A DNA stretch of 64,000 bases, from NCBI RefSeq assembly GCF_000718635.1, contig NZ_JOBF01000006.1, positions 1 to 64,000 on the forward strand, in the 5' to 3' direction. The position numbers were made by a program, and so were the translations under genes. Below, in pieces: positions 7,030-17,241 of the stretch; position 1 is the first letter of the stretch; every line of letters starts with the position of its first letter. The notes under the pieces were generated by a model, which saw only the letters and a list, made by a program, of their open reading frames with translations, searched no databases and had not been told where the DNA came from. The stretch is from Streptomyces varsoviensis. Lineage in GTDB: Bacteria; Actinomycetota; Actinomycetes; Streptomycetales; Streptomycetaceae.

Positions 7030-9417
7030 ATGCCGCCGCTGCGCAGTACCGGGACGGGCCCGGAAGCGGAGGATCCGGAGTACGCCGGGCAGTACCGGCT
7101 CGGAGCGCGGCTCGGCGCGGGCGGAATGGGCGTCGTGCACCTGGCCCGGTCGGCCTCCGGGCGGCGGCTCGCGGTGAAGGTCGTGCACGCGCGGTACGCG
7201 GCGGACCCCGAGTTCAGGGCGCGGTTCCGGCAGGAGGTGGCGGCGGCCCGGCGGGTCAGCGGCGCGTTCACGGCGCCGGTCGTGGACGCGGACCCGGACG
7301 GCGTACGGCCCTGGATGGCCACCCTCTACATCCCCGGCCCCACCCTCTCCGAACGCGTGAAGCGGAACGGGCCGCTGAACCCCGCCGAGGTGCGGCGGCT
7401 GGCCGCCGGGCTGGCCGAGGCGCTGCGCGACATCAACCGCGCGGGCGTCGTGCACCGGGACCTCAAGCCGAGCAACGTACTGCTGGCCGACGACGGGCCG
7501 AAGGTCATCGACTTCGGCATCTCCCGCCCGTACGACCGCCCCCACGACAGTGAACTGCGCACCGAGACCGGCCAGTTGATCGGCACCCCGCCGTTCATGG
7601 CGCCGGAGCAGTTCCAGCGCCCGCGCCACGTCGGTCCCGAGGCCGATGTCTTCGCGCTGGGGTCGCTGCTGGTGCACGCGGCGACCGGGCGCGGGCCGTT
7701 CGAGTCGGAGAGCCCGTACATCGTGGCCTACCAAGTCGTGCACGACGAACCGGACTTGACGGGCGTACCGGAAGAGCTGGTGCCGCTGGTGCGCGCCTGC
7801 CTGGCCAAGGAGCCGGCGGACCGGCCCACTCCGGACGCGCTGATGGCGGAGTTGCGTTCCGCCCCTGTAGGACCCGTAGGGCCGCCCGCCTCGCCCGTAC
7901 GGCCGTCGGACGTGCCCGTACGGACCCCCGACGTGCCCGTACGGTCGTCTACCGCGTTCGCCTCGCCCCCCGACGCGCGGCCGTTCCCGCGTGTGCCGGT
8001 GCAGCGGAGCGCGGCGGAAGCGGGGGCCGGGGGCGGCGCCCCGGAGGAGCCGTCCACCCCTCGCCGCGTGATGCTCGCGCGGTCCTCCGGCTCCTTTCCT
8101 CCCGCCCACGCCAGCCCCGTTTCCCCCTCCCCCGCGCGGCGCGGCAGGCCGCGGGCGCGGCTGCTGGCGGCCGGGGCCGTGGCGCTGCTCCTCGTGGGGG
8201 CGGGCGCGGCGTGGGCGGTGCGGTCGGCGCGGCAGGCGGCGGATGGCGCGGAGCGCCCCGAGGCGCGTCCGACGCCGGTGGCGGCCGGCTGGCGGCCGTG
8301 GGAGTCGGGGGTCTACGAGGGCGAGGGGGCCTCTGCCGAGGGCGGCGAGGTGCGGGCGACGTTCTGCTCGTACGGGTACGGGGCGCTGTTCTGCTCCGGG
8401 CGCGGCGTACGGGCCGCCCGCATCGACCCCGCCGACGGCAGGGTGGTGTGGAAGAGCCCGGCGGAGAAGCCGGGGGCCGGACGGGCCGGGGACGCCGGGA
8501 ACGCCGGGAACGCCGGGGACGCCGGGGACACAGCGAACGCGCCCGTCGCGCCCGTCCTCTCCGGCTCCCTCGTGCAGGTGGTCTCGCGGGACGGCGCGCG
8601 GCTCACGGCCCTCGATCCCCGTACGCGGCAGGTGCGGTGGACCCGGGACGTGTCCGCGTACGGCGGGCGGGTCTACCACGCTGGCGACACGGTGCTGCTG
8701 GTCGCGGCGGACGGCACGGTCACGGCCGTGGACAGCGCGACGAACGAGCGGCGCTGGAGCCACCGGGTGCCGGGCCAGACCCGGCCGCAGTTCTCGTCGT
8801 ACGGCGACGGGCGCGTGGCCTACGCCGTCACCCCCTCCCCGGACGGCCGGCGGACCCGGATCGCCGCCGTCGACCCGGTGCGCGGCACGACGCTGTGGCA
8901 GCGGGAGAGCGAAGGGGCGCTGACGGCGGCCGGTACGGGGCCGGGCGGCGCGCTCTTCCTCACCGCGACCGCGCCGGACACCCGCACCTCGGCCGTCGTC
9001 CGCTACGACCCGGCGACGCGCGCCGAGCACCGGGTGCGGCTGTCCGCGCCGGTCGCCGCGGTGAGCGTCGCGACCCGCGGCTCCATGGTCTACCTGCTGG
9101 GCGCGGAGGGCGGGCTGGTGGCCGTGGACACCGCGCGCGGCGGTCACGGCTGGCGGCTGGAGACGTCCGTGGCCAACGCCTCGCAACTGGTCGCCGCCGA
9201 GGGCCGGCTCTACTTCTCCGCCGCCGACGGCCGCCTCCTGGCCGTGGACACGGCCCGCCACACCCTCATGGGCCAGACCCCGCCCCGCCTGGGCCGGGCC
9301 GGGCACGGCTACCTGGAACTGGTCCCCGCCCCGGTCGTGGCCGACGGCCGCGTCTACGCGGCGGCCCCGGACGGCAGCGTCTTCGCCGTGGACGGGCGGG
9401 AACCGGCCCGCTGGTAG
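7030..9417 (+). CDS. Membrane Ser/Thr protein kinase with extracytoplasmic PQQ-like beta-propeller
   Basis: PknB/Hanks-type receptor kinase of 795 residues. The kinase domain (about 20-270) has the glycine loop LGAGGMGVVH (28-37), catalytic Lys50 (AVKVV), HRDLKPSN (142-149, base D144) and DFG (161-163), and the activation segment ends in GTPPFMAPEQ. A Pro/Arg-rich juxtamembrane linker (about 285-370) precedes one membrane helix (about 374-396). The outer part (about 420-795) is built of repeated PQQ-type blades (for example ALDPRTRQVRWTRD, AVDTARGGHGWRLE), so it probably binds an external ligand or wall component. An in-frame (N/D)AG repeat near 8500-8530 lengthens one loop. The kinase is convergent with the MmyB-type regulator gene downstream, separated by 189 bases with no gene. 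Confidence 0.95.
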   Translation: MPPLRSTGTGPEAEDPEYAGQYRLGARLGAGGMGVVHLARSASGRRLAVKVVHARYAADPEFRARFRQEVAAARRVSGAFTAPVVDADPDGVRPWMATLYIPGPTLSERVKRNGPLNPAEVRRLAAGLAEALRDINRAGVVHRDLKPSNVLLADDGPKVIDFGISRPYDRPHDSELRTETGQLIGTPPFMAPEQFQRPRHVGPEADVFALGSLLVHAATGRGPFESESPYIVAYQVVHDEPDLTGVPEELVPLVRACLAKEPADRPTPDALMAELRSAPVGPVGPPASPVRPSDVPVRTPDVPVRSSTAFASPPDARPFPRVPVQRSAAEAGAGGGAPEEPSTPRRVMLARSSGSFPPAHASPVSPSPARRGRPRARLLAAGAVALLLVGAGAAWAVRSARQAADGAERPEARPTPVAAGWRPWESGVYEGEGASAEGGEVRATFCSYGYGALFCSGRGVRAARIDPADGRVVWKSPAEKPGAGRAGDAGNAGNAGDAGDTANAPVAPVLSGSLVQVVSRDGARLTALDPRTRQVRWTRDVSAYGGRVYHAGDTVLLVAADGTVTAVDSATNERRWSHRVPGQTRPQFSSYGDGRVAYAVTPSPDGRRTRIAAVDPVRGTTLWQRESEGALTAAGTGPGGALFLTATAPDTRTSAVVRYDPATRAEHRVRLSAPVAAVSVATRGSMVYLLGAEGGLVAVDTARGGHGWRLETSVANASQLVAAEGRLYFSAADGRLLAVDTARHTLMGQTPPRLGRAGHGYLELVPAPVVADGRVYAAAPDGSVFAVDGREPARW

Positions 9418-9606
9418 GAGGGGCCGCAGGCAGGCAGAGGACGTGCGGGCGTGAGGGCGTACGGTACGGGCCGGGCACGCCGCGGCCGTACGCGCCGAGC
9501 GCTCCCCCCCGGCGCGGCCGGCACCCACCGGGGCGCAGGGGCGGGCCTCGGAGCGCGGAACCTTCCGTACGCCCGTACGCGCTCCAGCGCCCCCCTTGAA
9601 CGGAGC

Positions 9607-10527
9607 TTAAAGGGAGTGCCCCTCCCGCACGGCCCGCCCCTTCTCTGAAGACGGGGCCGCCGCCGGGCCACTGGTCCCGGACGTGGCCTGGGCGAGGAGC
9701 GCCAGGGCCTCCTCGGAGGGCGAGCCGGGCTCGGGGGTGGCGAGGGTGAGGGTCTGGTCCTCGGCCTGGGGGAGGTGGAGGCTCTGGTGGGTGACGGTGA
9801 GGGTGCCCACGAGGGGGTGGTGCATTTCGTGGCGGGCGACGGTGCAGGGTTGCACCCGGTGGCCGGCCCACATGGCGGCGAACTCCTCGCTCCTGACGGT
9901 GAGTTCCCCGATGAGGGAGGTCAGGAGCGTGTCGTCGGGGTAGCGCCCGGCGAGCAGCCGCAGGTTCTCGACCGTCCCCTTGGCCTTCCCCTCCCAGTCC
10001 GCGTACAGCTCGCGGGTGTGGGCGTCGAGGAAGAGCATCCTGGCGAGGTTGGGCCGGTCGGCCGCCCGCCGCGGGCCGTCGAAGTCCATGTGCGCGGCGA
10101 ACAGGGCGTGGCCGAGCCGGTTCCACGCGAGGATGTCCGCGCGGCGGCCGGTCACCATCGCCGGGACGGCCGCCAGGCTGTGCAGCATGTCGAGCGTCTC
10201 GGCCCCCACGTGTTCGGGCCGGGGCCGGCGGGCCGGGACGCGTCGGCGGCCGGCGTCGGCGAGGTCGTGCAGGTGCCGACGCTCCGCCTCATCGAGGCAG
10301 AGCGCGCGGGCGACGGCGTCCAGGATCTCGGGGGACGCGCCGGCGGCCTGCCCCTGTTCCAGCCGCGTGTAGTACGACGCGCTGACGCCCGCCAGCAGCG
10401 CGAGCTCCTCCCTGCGCAGGCCCGCCACGCGCCGCCGGTCGCCGTAGTCCTTCAGGCCGACGTCGGCGGGGCGCAACTGGGAGCGCCGGGCGTGCAGGAA
10501 GTCCCCCAGGCGGCCGCGTTCTCTCAT
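9607..10527 (-). CDS. XRE-type regulator with MmyB-like ligand-binding domain
   Basis: Transcription factor of 306 residues. The N-terminal HTH lies at about 10-70 (LRREELALLAGVSASYYTRL). The rest fits the MmyB-like domain (about 95-285), including the hallmark ILAWNRLGHALF and a C-terminal strand region (MHHPLVGTLTVTHQSLHL). Members of this family bind fatty-acid-like ligands. The gene is divergent from the MBL hydrolase/carboxylesterase pair, its likely target, across 229 bases. The C-terminus is padded with Ala/Ser/Pro sequence. Confidence 0.92.
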   Translation of the reverse strand: MRERGRLGDFLHARRSQLRPADVGLKDYGDRRRVAGLRREELALLAGVSASYYTRLEQGQAAGASPEILDAVARALCLDEAERRHLHDLADAGRRRVPARRPRPEHVGAETLDMLHSLAAVPAMVTGRRADILAWNRLGHALFAAHMDFDGPRRAADRPNLARMLFLDAHTRELYADWEGKAKGTVENLRLLAGRYPDDTLLTSLIGELTVRSEEFAAMWAGHRVQPCTVARHEMHHPLVGTLTVTHQSLHLPQAEDQTLTLATPEPGSPSEEALALLAQATSGTSGPAAAPSSEKGRAVREGHSL

Positions 10528-10532
10528 GCCGG

Positions 10533-10627
10533 CCCCCTCATGCCGTCCCTCTCACCCTCGCGCCGTCACTGCTCGCGCCCTCGCTGCTCACGCCGTCGCT
10601 ACTCACGCCGTCACTGCTCATGCCATC
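10533..10627. repeat. 15-bp tandem array in the divergent regulator/hydrolase promoter
   Basis: About six imperfect 15-base units of the form CTCACGCCGTCACTG follow one another between the MmyB regulator start and the MBL gene. They could be iterated operators for the regulator or a minisatellite; no clean palindrome is present in a single unit. Confidence 0.6.
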
Positions 10628-10756
10628 CAGTCTGCATCGGCCCGCGCGCTCCAGCCTGACCCTGCCAGGGGTAGGCACCGGCGGGGCTGGTCCGGTCCGC
10701 CCGGCCCGGTGACGGTGGTGCTCACGACCCCGTGTCTCGACGTCATGGAGCACCCG

Positions 10757-11797
10757 ATGGAACACACCGACACCACTGTCACCACTGTCACCGCCGCCCC
10801 CGACCAGCCCACCGACCGCATCGAACTCGGCGGCGTCACCGTCACCCGCGTCAAGGAGTTCTACGGCCCCACCGGCATCACGCCCGAAACCTTCGTCCCC
10901 ACCGTCCCCGAGGACGCCTGGCGCGCCAACGCCGACTGGCTCACGCCCCACTTCCTCGACCCGGCCGAGGGCGTCGTCAACTCGGCCGTACAGACCTGGG
11001 TGCTGCGCAGCGAGGGGAAGACCATCCTCGTCGACACGGGCGCGGGCGACGACAAGGAGCGCCCGTACTCGCCCCTCTGGAACCGGCTGCGGACCGGCTT
11101 CCTGGACCGCCTCGCCCGGGCCGGCGTCGCGCCCGAAGACGTCGACATCGTGATCAACACGCATCTGCACGTCGACCACGTGGGCTGGAACACCCGGCTG
11201 GACGGCAGGGAGTGGGTGCCGACCTTCCCCAACGCCACCTACCTGATCCACAAGGACGACTACGACTTCTGGAACCCCGAGAACGGGTACGAGCCGCTGC
11301 TCGGGCGCGGCAACCAGAACGTGTTCGAGGACAGCGTCACCCCCGTGCACCGGGCCGGACAGGTGCGGCTGTGGGAAGACAGCCACCGCGTCGACGGCAA
11401 CCTGACCCTCGAACCGGCCCCCGGCCACACCCCGGGCTCCAGCGCCGTCCGTCTCTCCAGCGGCACGGATCACGCGCTGTTCGTCGGCGACCTCCTGCAC
11501 AGCCCCATACAGATCATCGACCCCGACCACAACAGTTGCTTCTGCGAGGACCCCGCCGGGGCGCGCGCCACGCGCCGCCGGGTCCTGGGCTGGGCGGCGG
11601 ACCACAACGCGCTGGTCTTCCCCGCGCACCTGGGGGGCCATGGCGCCGCCGAGGTCGAGCACGCGGGCTCCGGGTTCGCCATCAAGGAGTGGGCGCCCTT
11701 CACCCCGTACGAGCCTGTCGAGGACGCTGGGGACGCTGGGGACGCTGCGGGCGCCGAGGGCGCTGAAAACGTCGAGAACCGGAAGGCGTCCGCGTGA
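10757..11797 (+). CDS. MBL-fold metallo-hydrolase (lactonase-like)
   Basis: Zinc hydrolase of 346 residues. The metal motif HLHVDH is at 136-141, with further ligands H223 (APGHTPGSS), D245 (VGDLLH) and H291 (PAHLGG). The layout, with a substrate-capping N-terminal region, resembles the MBL subgroup that holds AHL lactonases and methyl-parathion-hydrolase-like enzymes; the true substrate is unknown. ATG at 10757 has GGAG six bases upstream; an ATG at 10745 is an alternative. The C-terminus ends in an Asp/Ala/Gly repeat tail (EDAGDAGDAAGAEGAEN). The stop overlaps the carboxylesterase start (GTGA), so the two are translationally coupled and probably act on the same class of ester or lactone. 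Confidence 0.92.
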   Translation: MEHTDTTVTTVTAAPDQPTDRIELGGVTVTRVKEFYGPTGITPETFVPTVPEDAWRANADWLTPHFLDPAEGVVNSAVQTWVLRSEGKTILVDTGAGDDKERPYSPLWNRLRTGFLDRLARAGVAPEDVDIVINTHLHVDHVGWNTRLDGREWVPTFPNATYLIHKDDYDFWNPENGYEPLLGRGNQNVFEDSVTPVHRAGQVRLWEDSHRVDGNLTLEPAPGHTPGSSAVRLSSGTDHALFVGDLLHSPIQIIDPDHNSCFCEDPAGARATRRRVLGWAADHNALVFPAHLGGHGAAEVEHAGSGFAIKEWAPFTPYEPVEDAGDAGDAAGAEGAENVENRKASA

Positions 11798-13482
11798 ACA
11801 CCCGGACCACCACCCGCACCGTACGCACCGCCCAAGGCGCGGTCCGCGGCGCCCGCCGCGACGGCTTCACGGTCTTCCACGGCATCCCGTACGCCGCGCC
11901 CCCGTCCCTCGCCGGGCGCTTCACCGCGCCGTCCCCGCACGCCCCGTGGCCCGGCGTCCGGGACGCGACCGAACCCGGCCCGACCGCCCCACAGGCGGAG
12001 CGGAACCTCGGCGCCATCGACATGTCGCCCTACTTCGGGCCGGGCTGGCTCCCCGGGGACGACTACCTCACCGTCGACGTGTGGGCGCCCGACGACGACG
12101 TACGGCCGTCCGACGACGGCGTACGAGCGTCCGACGACGTACGAGCGGCTGACGAGGGCGTACGAGCGTCCGATGGCGAAGTACCAGCGGGCGGCCCCCG
12201 GCCAGACCGCGCGCCCCGCCCCGTCATGGTCTTCGTGCACGGCGGCGGCTTCGTCGCCGGGTCGACGCGGGCGAGCCTGTACGACGGGACGGCCTTCGCC
12301 CGCGACGGCGTCGTCCTGGTGACGGTGAACTACCGCCTCGGCATCGCCGGTTTCCTCGACCTCCCCGGCGCGCCCCGCAACCGCGGCCTGCTGGACGTGC
12401 TCGCCGCGCTGCGCTGGGTGCGGGAGAACATCGCCGCGTTCGGCGGCGACCCGGACCGCGTCACGCTCTTCGGCCAGTCTGCCGGGGCCACCCTCACCGG
12501 GGCCGCGATCGCCGCGCCGCAGGCCACCGGCCTCGTGCGGCGCGCCATCGTGCAGAGCGGCAGCGGGCTGGGGGCCTTCACGCCCGAGCAGGCGGCGCGG
12601 GTGCGGGAGGCGGCGGCAGCGGCGCTGGGCATCGCCCCGGAGGCCGCGGACGCCGAGGCGTTCGACGCGCTTCCCGACGCGGCCCTCGTCGAGGCTGCGG
12701 GCCGGCTCGGCGGGATCGACCTGCGGACCGCGACCGCCTTCGACCCGCTGATCGGGCTCAGCCCCTTCAGCCTGGTCATGGAGGAGCAGCCCGCCGACGC
12801 CGTCGCCGCCGGGCGCGGGGCCGCCGCCGGCATCGATCTCCTCATCGGCGTCAACTCCGAGGAGGGCAATCTCTACCTCGTGCCCTCCGGCGCGCACGCC
12901 GCCTCGACCGCGGCGGACGTGCGTACGGCCGCGGAGGTCTCCCATCCCGATCCGGACCGGCTCCTCGCCGCGTACCGCGCGGAGCACCCCGAGGCCGCGT
13001 ACGGGCAGGTGCGCTCCGCCGTGATGGGCGACGCCCTGTTCGGGGCGGGGAGCTGGGCGCTGGCCGGGGCGCACGCCGAGCGGTCGGCGGGCGCCACGTA
13101 CGGCTATCTCTTCGACTGGCGCTCGCCCGCCCTCGGCGGGGAACTGGGGGCTACCCACACGGTGGAGCTGCCGTTCGTCTTCGGATTCGGCTCCGGGGGC
13201 GGCTCCGGGCTCGACGCGTCGCCGCTGCGCGGGGAACGCGCCCTGCTCGGCCCCGACGCCCCGCCGGCCGACCTGACCGACCTGACCGACCTGTCCGACC
13301 TGGCCGACCTGTCCGACCTGTCCGAGCGCATGCACGCCGCCTGGGTCCGCTTCGCCCGCACCGGGGACCCGGGCTGGGCCCCGTACGACACCGAACGCCG
13401 GGCCACCATGGTCATCGGCCGCGACTGGGAGGTGCGCGACGATCCGCGCGCGGCCGTCCGCCGGGCGTGGCAGCGGCGGTGA
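11794..13482 (+). CDS. Type B carboxylesterase
   Basis: Alpha/beta hydrolase of 562 residues with the oxyanion-hole motif HGGGF (about 149-153), the nucleophile elbow FGQSAGAT (Ser about 229), an acid in NSEEGN (about 355) and the histidine in GATHTVELPF (about 456). This is a complete triad. No signal peptide is present. The start is the GTG overlapping the MBL stop by four bases. Two in-frame minisatellites are inserted in loops: VR(A/P)SDD-type units at about residues 100-130 and LTDLTDLSDLADLSDLS at about residues 490-508. The gene is the second in a two-gene operon facing the MmyB regulator and is followed by a bidirectional terminator. Confidence 0.93.
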   Translation: MNTRTTTRTVRTAQGAVRGARRDGFTVFHGIPYAAPPSLAGRFTAPSPHAPWPGVRDATEPGPTAPQAERNLGAIDMSPYFGPGWLPGDDYLTVDVWAPDDDVRPSDDGVRASDDVRAADEGVRASDGEVPAGGPRPDRAPRPVMVFVHGGGFVAGSTRASLYDGTAFARDGVVLVTVNYRLGIAGFLDLPGAPRNRGLLDVLAALRWVRENIAAFGGDPDRVTLFGQSAGATLTGAAIAAPQATGLVRRAIVQSGSGLGAFTPEQAARVREAAAAALGIAPEAADAEAFDALPDAALVEAAGRLGGIDLRTATAFDPLIGLSPFSLVMEEQPADAVAAGRGAAAGIDLLIGVNSEEGNLYLVPSGAHAASTAADVRTAAEVSHPDPDRLLAAYRAEHPEAAYGQVRSAVMGDALFGAGSWALAGAHAERSAGATYGYLFDWRSPALGGELGATHTVELPFVFGFGSGGGSGLDASPLRGERALLGPDAPPADLTDLTDLSDLADLSDLSERMHAAWVRFARTGDPGWAPYDTERRATMVIGRDWEVRDDPRAAVRRAWQRR

Positions 13483-13494
13483 GCTGACAGACGT

Positions 13495-13528
13495 CCGCCC
13501 GGCCACGGAATCGACCGTGGCCGGGCGG
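13495..13528. terminator. Bidirectional terminator between carboxylesterase and ilvD
   Basis: A perfect 14-bp stem (CCGCCCGGCCACGG 13495-13508, complement 13515-13528) with loop AATCGA lies between two convergent genes. Confidence 0.86.
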
Positions 13529-13549
13529 AATGGCCCTAGAGGGTCCTGG

Positions 13550-15400
13550 TCAGCCGAGCAGGCTCACGTCCCGCACCGCGCCCTTGTCCGCGCTCGTCGC
13601 CATGGCCGCGTACGCGCGCAGCGCCGTGGAGACCTTCCGCTCGCGGTTCTTCGGCGCGTACGTGCCGCCGAGCGCCGCCCGGCGGGCCGCCAGCTCGTCG
13701 TCGCCGACGAGGAGTTCCATCGAGCGGTTCGGGATGTCGATGCGGATGCGGTCGCCGTCCTCGACGAGCGCGATGGTGCCGCCGGAGGCCGCCTCGGGCG
13801 AGGCGTGGCCGATGGAGAGGCCCGAGGTGCCGCCGGAGAAGCGGCCGTCGGTGACCAGCGCGCACGCCTTGCCGAGACCGCGGCCCTTGAGGAAGGAGGT
13901 CGGGTAGAGCATTTCCTGCATGCCGGGTCCGCCCTTGGGGCCCTCGTAGCGGATGACGACGACGTCGCCCTCCTTGATCCGCTTGGTGAGGATCGCGTCG
14001 ACGGCGTCCTCCTGCGACTCGCAGACCACGGCCGGGCCCTCGAACGTCCAGATCGACTCGTCGACGCCCGCGGTCTTCACGACGCAGCCGTCCTCGGCGA
14101 GGTTGCCGTAGAGGATCGCGAGACCGCCCTCGGTGGAGTAGGCGTGCGCGATGTCGCGGATGCAGCCGCCCTCGGCGTCCGTGTCGAGGGTGTCCCAGCG
14201 CTCGGACTGGGAGAAGGCGGTGGCGGAGCGGACGCAGCCGGGGGCCGCGTGGAACAGCTCGACGGCCTCCTCGGACGGCGAGCCGCCGCGGATGTCCCAC
14301 TGCTTGAGCCAGTCGGCCAGCGACGGCGAGTGGACGGTGTGGACGTCCTCGTTCAGCAGGCCCGCGCGGTACAGCTCGCCGAGGATGGCGGGGATGCCGC
14401 CGGCCCGGTGCACGTCCTCCATGTAGTAGACGCCGCCGGGCGCGACGTTCGGGGCGACCTTCGACAGGCAGGGCATACGGCGGGAGAGCCCGTCGATGAC
14501 CTTCATGTCGAAGTCCAGGCCGGCCTCCTGGGCGGCGGCCAGCAGGTGCAGGATCGTGTTGGTGGAGCCGCCCATGGCGATGTCGAGCGCCATGGCGTTC
14601 TCGAAGGCGGCGCGGGTGCCGATGCTGCGCGGCAGGACGGTCGCGTCGTCCTGCTCGTAGTGGCGCTTGGTGATCTCGACGACCGTACGGCCGGCGTTCT
14701 CGTACAGCGCCCTGCGCGCGGTGTGCGTGGCGAGCACCGAGCCGTTGCCCGGCAGGGACAGGCCGATCGCCTCGGTCAGGCAGTTCATCGAGTTGGCGGT
14801 GAACATGCCGGAGCAGGAGCCGCAGGTCGGACAGGCGTTGTCCTCGATACGGGCGATGTCCTCGTCGGACACGCTGTCGTTGACGGCCTCGGAGATCGCG
14901 GTGATCAGGTCCAGCTTGCGGACCGTGCCGTCGACGAGGGTGGCGCGGCCGGACTCCATCGGGCCGCCGGAGACGAAGACGGTCGGGATGTTGAGGCGCA
15001 TCGCGGCCATCAGCATGCCGGGGGTGATCTTGTCGCAGTTGGAGATGCAGATCAGCGCGTCCGCGCAGTGCGCCTCGACCATGTACTCGACGGAGTCGGC
15101 GATCAGGTCGCGGGACGGCAGGGAGTACAGCATCCCGCCGTGGCCCATGGCGATGCCGTCGTCGACCGCGATGGTGTTGAACTCGCGCGCGATGCCGCCC
15201 GCCGCGTGGATCGCCTCGCTGACGATGCGGCCGACCGGCGCCAGGTGGGTGTGGCCGGGCACGAACTCGGTGAAGCTGTTGGCCACCGCGATGATCGGCT
15301 TGCCGAAGTCCTCGCGCGCTACGCCCGAGGCCTGCATAAGGGCTCGGGCGCCCGCCATGTTGCGGCCGTGGGTGACAGTGCGGGACCTCAGATCGGGCAC
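13550..15400 (-). CDS. ilvD: Dihydroxy-acid dehydratase
   Basis: Iron-sulfur dehydratase making the 2-oxo acids of valine and isoleucine from dihydroxy acids. The 616-residue product matches the family end to end: [26 protein letters not shown], the cluster segment [53 protein letters not shown] and [16 protein letters not shown]. All cluster cysteines are present. The GTG at 15400 gives the familiar N-terminus [12 protein letters not shown] and has GAGGGA at good spacing; the GTG nine bases upstream sits too close to that site. Confidence 0.97.
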   Translation of the reverse strand: MPDLRSRTVTHGRNMAGARALMQASGVAREDFGKPIIAVANSFTEFVPGHTHLAPVGRIVSEAIHAAGGIAREFNTIAVDDGIAMGHGGMLYSLPSRDLIADSVEYMVEAHCADALICISNCDKITPGMLMAAMRLNIPTVFVSGGPMESGRATLVDGTVRKLDLITAISEAVNDSVSDEDIARIEDNACPTCGSCSGMFTANSMNCLTEAIGLSLPGNGSVLATHTARRALYENAGRTVVEITKRHYEQDDATVLPRSIGTRAAFENAMALDIAMGGSTNTILHLLAAAQEAGLDFDMKVIDGLSRRMPCLSKVAPNVAPGGVYYMEDVHRAGGIPAILGELYRAGLLNEDVHTVHSPSLADWLKQWDIRGGSPSEEAVELFHAAPGCVRSATAFSQSERWDTLDTDAEGGCIRDIAHAYSTEGGLAILYGNLAEDGCVVKTAGVDESIWTFEGPAVVCESQEDAVDAILTKRIKEGDVVVIRYEGPKGGPGMQEMLYPTSFLKGRGLGKACALVTDGRFSGGTSGLSIGHASPEAASGGTIALVEDGDRIRIDIPNRSMELLVGDDELAARRAALGGTYAPKNRERKVSTALRAYAAMATSADKGAVRDVSLLG

Positions 15401-15635
15401 GGTGGACACTCCCTCGGGGTTGTTCGACGCCGTCGGTGCGGCTGTGGCCGAGCGTACGCCCTCCGCTCCATGATCTGGACAGCCCCTCCGGTATGTGAGA
15501 TGAGCGACCGGAGTGCGGACGGGGTGCGGGGGCGGGGTACGGGCGCGGGGGCGAGGGCTTGGGGCCCGCGTACGGGCGTGGGGACGGGCGAGTGCTCGCG
15601 GGGTTCGAGGTCCGGGGGGCCGCGGGCTCAGCCGG

Positions 15636-16394
15636 CTAACCCTCGCCGGTCAGGTGGCGCTGCACCGCCGGGGCGATCACGCCGATGACCTTCTCGATGT
15701 CGGCCGAGGCCAGCGGCTCGGCCTTGATCACATACCGGAGCAGCACCGTCCCCACGATCTGCGCGGTCGCCAGCTCGGAGCGCAGCTCGGGGTCCGGCAC
15801 GTCCAGCTCGCTCGCGATACGGACCATGAGCTTGCTGGTGACGAGGGTGCGCAGGACGGTCGCCGCGGTCTCGTTGGTGACGGCGGAGCGGACGATGGCG
15901 AGCAGCGGGTCGCGCGTGGCCGGGTTCTCGTACATGCCGAGGATGAAGCGGGCCAGCCGCTCCCCCACCCCGTCCCGGCCGCCGGCCAGCACGGTGTCGG
16001 ACGCGGACACGGCGGGCGCGAAGGCGACCTCGACGGCGGCCGCGAAGACCTGTTCCTTCGTCCCGAAGTAGTGGTGCACGAGCGCCGGGTCCACGGAGGC
16101 GCCCTTGGCGATGGCCCGGATGGAGGCCCGGTCGTACCCGCGCTCCGCGAACTCGGCGCGGGCCGCCGTCAGGATGCGCTCCCGGGCCCCGGGACCCTGC
16201 CCCGCACTCGTACGAGCGGGCCGCCCGCGCTTCTTCGGGGCGGGGACGGCGGGGGCGGTCCCGGGGGAGCCGTTCTCGGCGGAGCCGTGGCCGTTCTCGG
16301 GGGACCGGTCCTCGGCGGAGCCGTGGCCGTTCTCGGCGGTGCCGTGCACGTTCTTCTCCGCTCGCCGGGCCGCAGGCCCTTCCGCCTCGTTCAT
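15636..16394 (-). CDS. TetR-family regulator
   Basis: A 252-residue repressor-like protein. The N-terminus (about residues 1-60) is low in complexity with repeated ENGHGSAE units and a basic [10 protein letters not shown] stretch. The TetR HTH follows at about residues 72-120 ([44 protein letters not shown], in shorter overlapping motifs), then a ligand-binding domain ([27 protein letters not shown]). The start ATG overlaps the stop of the upstream sugar-isomerase gene (ATGA), so the two are co-translated. The target genes are not evident. Confidence 0.92.
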   Translation of the reverse strand: MNEAEGPAARRAEKNVHGTAENGHGSAEDRSPENGHGSAENGSPGTAPAVPAPKKRGRPARTSAGQGPGARERILTAARAEFAERGYDRASIRAIAKGASVDPALVHHYFGTKEQVFAAAVEVAFAPAVSASDTVLAGGRDGVGERLARFILGMYENPATRDPLLAIVRSAVTNETAATVLRTLVTSKLMVRIASELDVPDPELRSELATAQIVGTVLLRYVIKAEPLASADIEKVIGVIAPAVQRHLTGEG

Positions 16395-17218
16395 GATCCC
16401 GGCACCCCGGTGGAGGAGGAGGCGAGGTAGAGCCTGGTGAAGGCGAGCGCCTCCGCCAGGTCGGCTTCGCGTTCGGCGGCCGACATCGACCGGCGGGTAT
16501 TGACCTCGACGACGACGTGCCCGCCGAAGCCGGAGGTCGCGAGCCGTTCCAGCAGTTCGGCGCAGGGCTGCTTGCCGCGGCCGGGGACCAGGTGCTCGTC
16601 CTTGTTGGAGCCGTTGCCGTCGGCGAGGTGGACGTGGGCGAGCCGGTCGCCCATGCGGTCGACCATGCGCAGCGCGTCCGTACGGGCGGTGGCGGTGTGC
16701 GAGAGGTCCACCGTGAAGTGCCGGTAGTCGTCGTTGGTGACATCCCAGTCCGGCGCGTACGCGAGGACCTCGCGGTCCCGGTAGCGCCACGGGTACATGT
16801 TCTCCACGGCGAACCGTACGTCCGTCTCGTCCGCCATCCGCCAGATCCCGTTCACGAAATCCCGCGAGTAACCGCGCTGCCAGCGGAACGGCGGGTGCAC
16901 CACGACCGTGGTCGCGCCCAGCTTCTCGGCCGCCGCGCGGGCCCGCTGGAGCTTGACCCACGGGTCCGTGGACCAGACGCGCTGGGTGATCAGCAGGCAG
17001 GGCGCGTGCACGGCGAGCACCGGCACCTGGTGGTAGTCGGAGAGCCGGCGCAGCGCCTCTATGTCCTGGCTGACGGGGTCGGTCCACACCATGACCTCGA
17101 CGCCGTCGTAGCCCAGGCGCGCGGCGATCTCGAAGGCCGTCGCCGTCGACTCCGGATACACCGAGGCCGTGGACAGGGCGACCTTCGCATCCGGGATGCG
17201 CACCACTGGCTCCGTCAC
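16391..17218 (-). CDS. Sugar phosphate isomerase/epimerase (AP-endonuclease-2-like TIM barrel)
   Basis: The 275-residue product fits the xylose-isomerase-like TIM-barrel family: [92 protein letters not shown]. Metal-binding Glu, Asp and His residues sit at the strand ends. The substrate is unknown. Start GTG at 17218 gives [15 protein letters not shown]; the ribosome-binding site is weak and a GTG a few codons inside is possible. It lies 23 bases after a Ppx/GppA gene and overlaps the following TetR gene by four bases, so the three probably form one transcript. Confidence 0.88.
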   Translation of the reverse strand: MTEPVVRIPDAKVALSTASVYPESTATAFEIAARLGYDGVEVMVWTDPVSQDIEALRRLSDYHQVPVLAVHAPCLLITQRVWSTDPWVKLQRARAAAEKLGATTVVVHPPFRWQRGYSRDFVNGIWRMADETDVRFAVENMYPWRYRDREVLAYAPDWDVTNDDYRHFTVDLSHTATARTDALRMVDRMGDRLAHVHLADGNGSNKDEHLVPGRGKQPCAELLERLATSGFGGHVVVEVNTRRSMSAAEREADLAEALAFTRLYLASSSTGVPGS

Positions 17219-17241
17219 GAAGGACAGCGTACGACCGCCCG

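Noticed and set aside
7015..9528. 837-codon open frame antisense to the kinase
   Set aside because: Long antisense frames are normal at this GC content; the sequence is low in hydrophobic pattern and lacks any motif, while the kinase motifs are clear.
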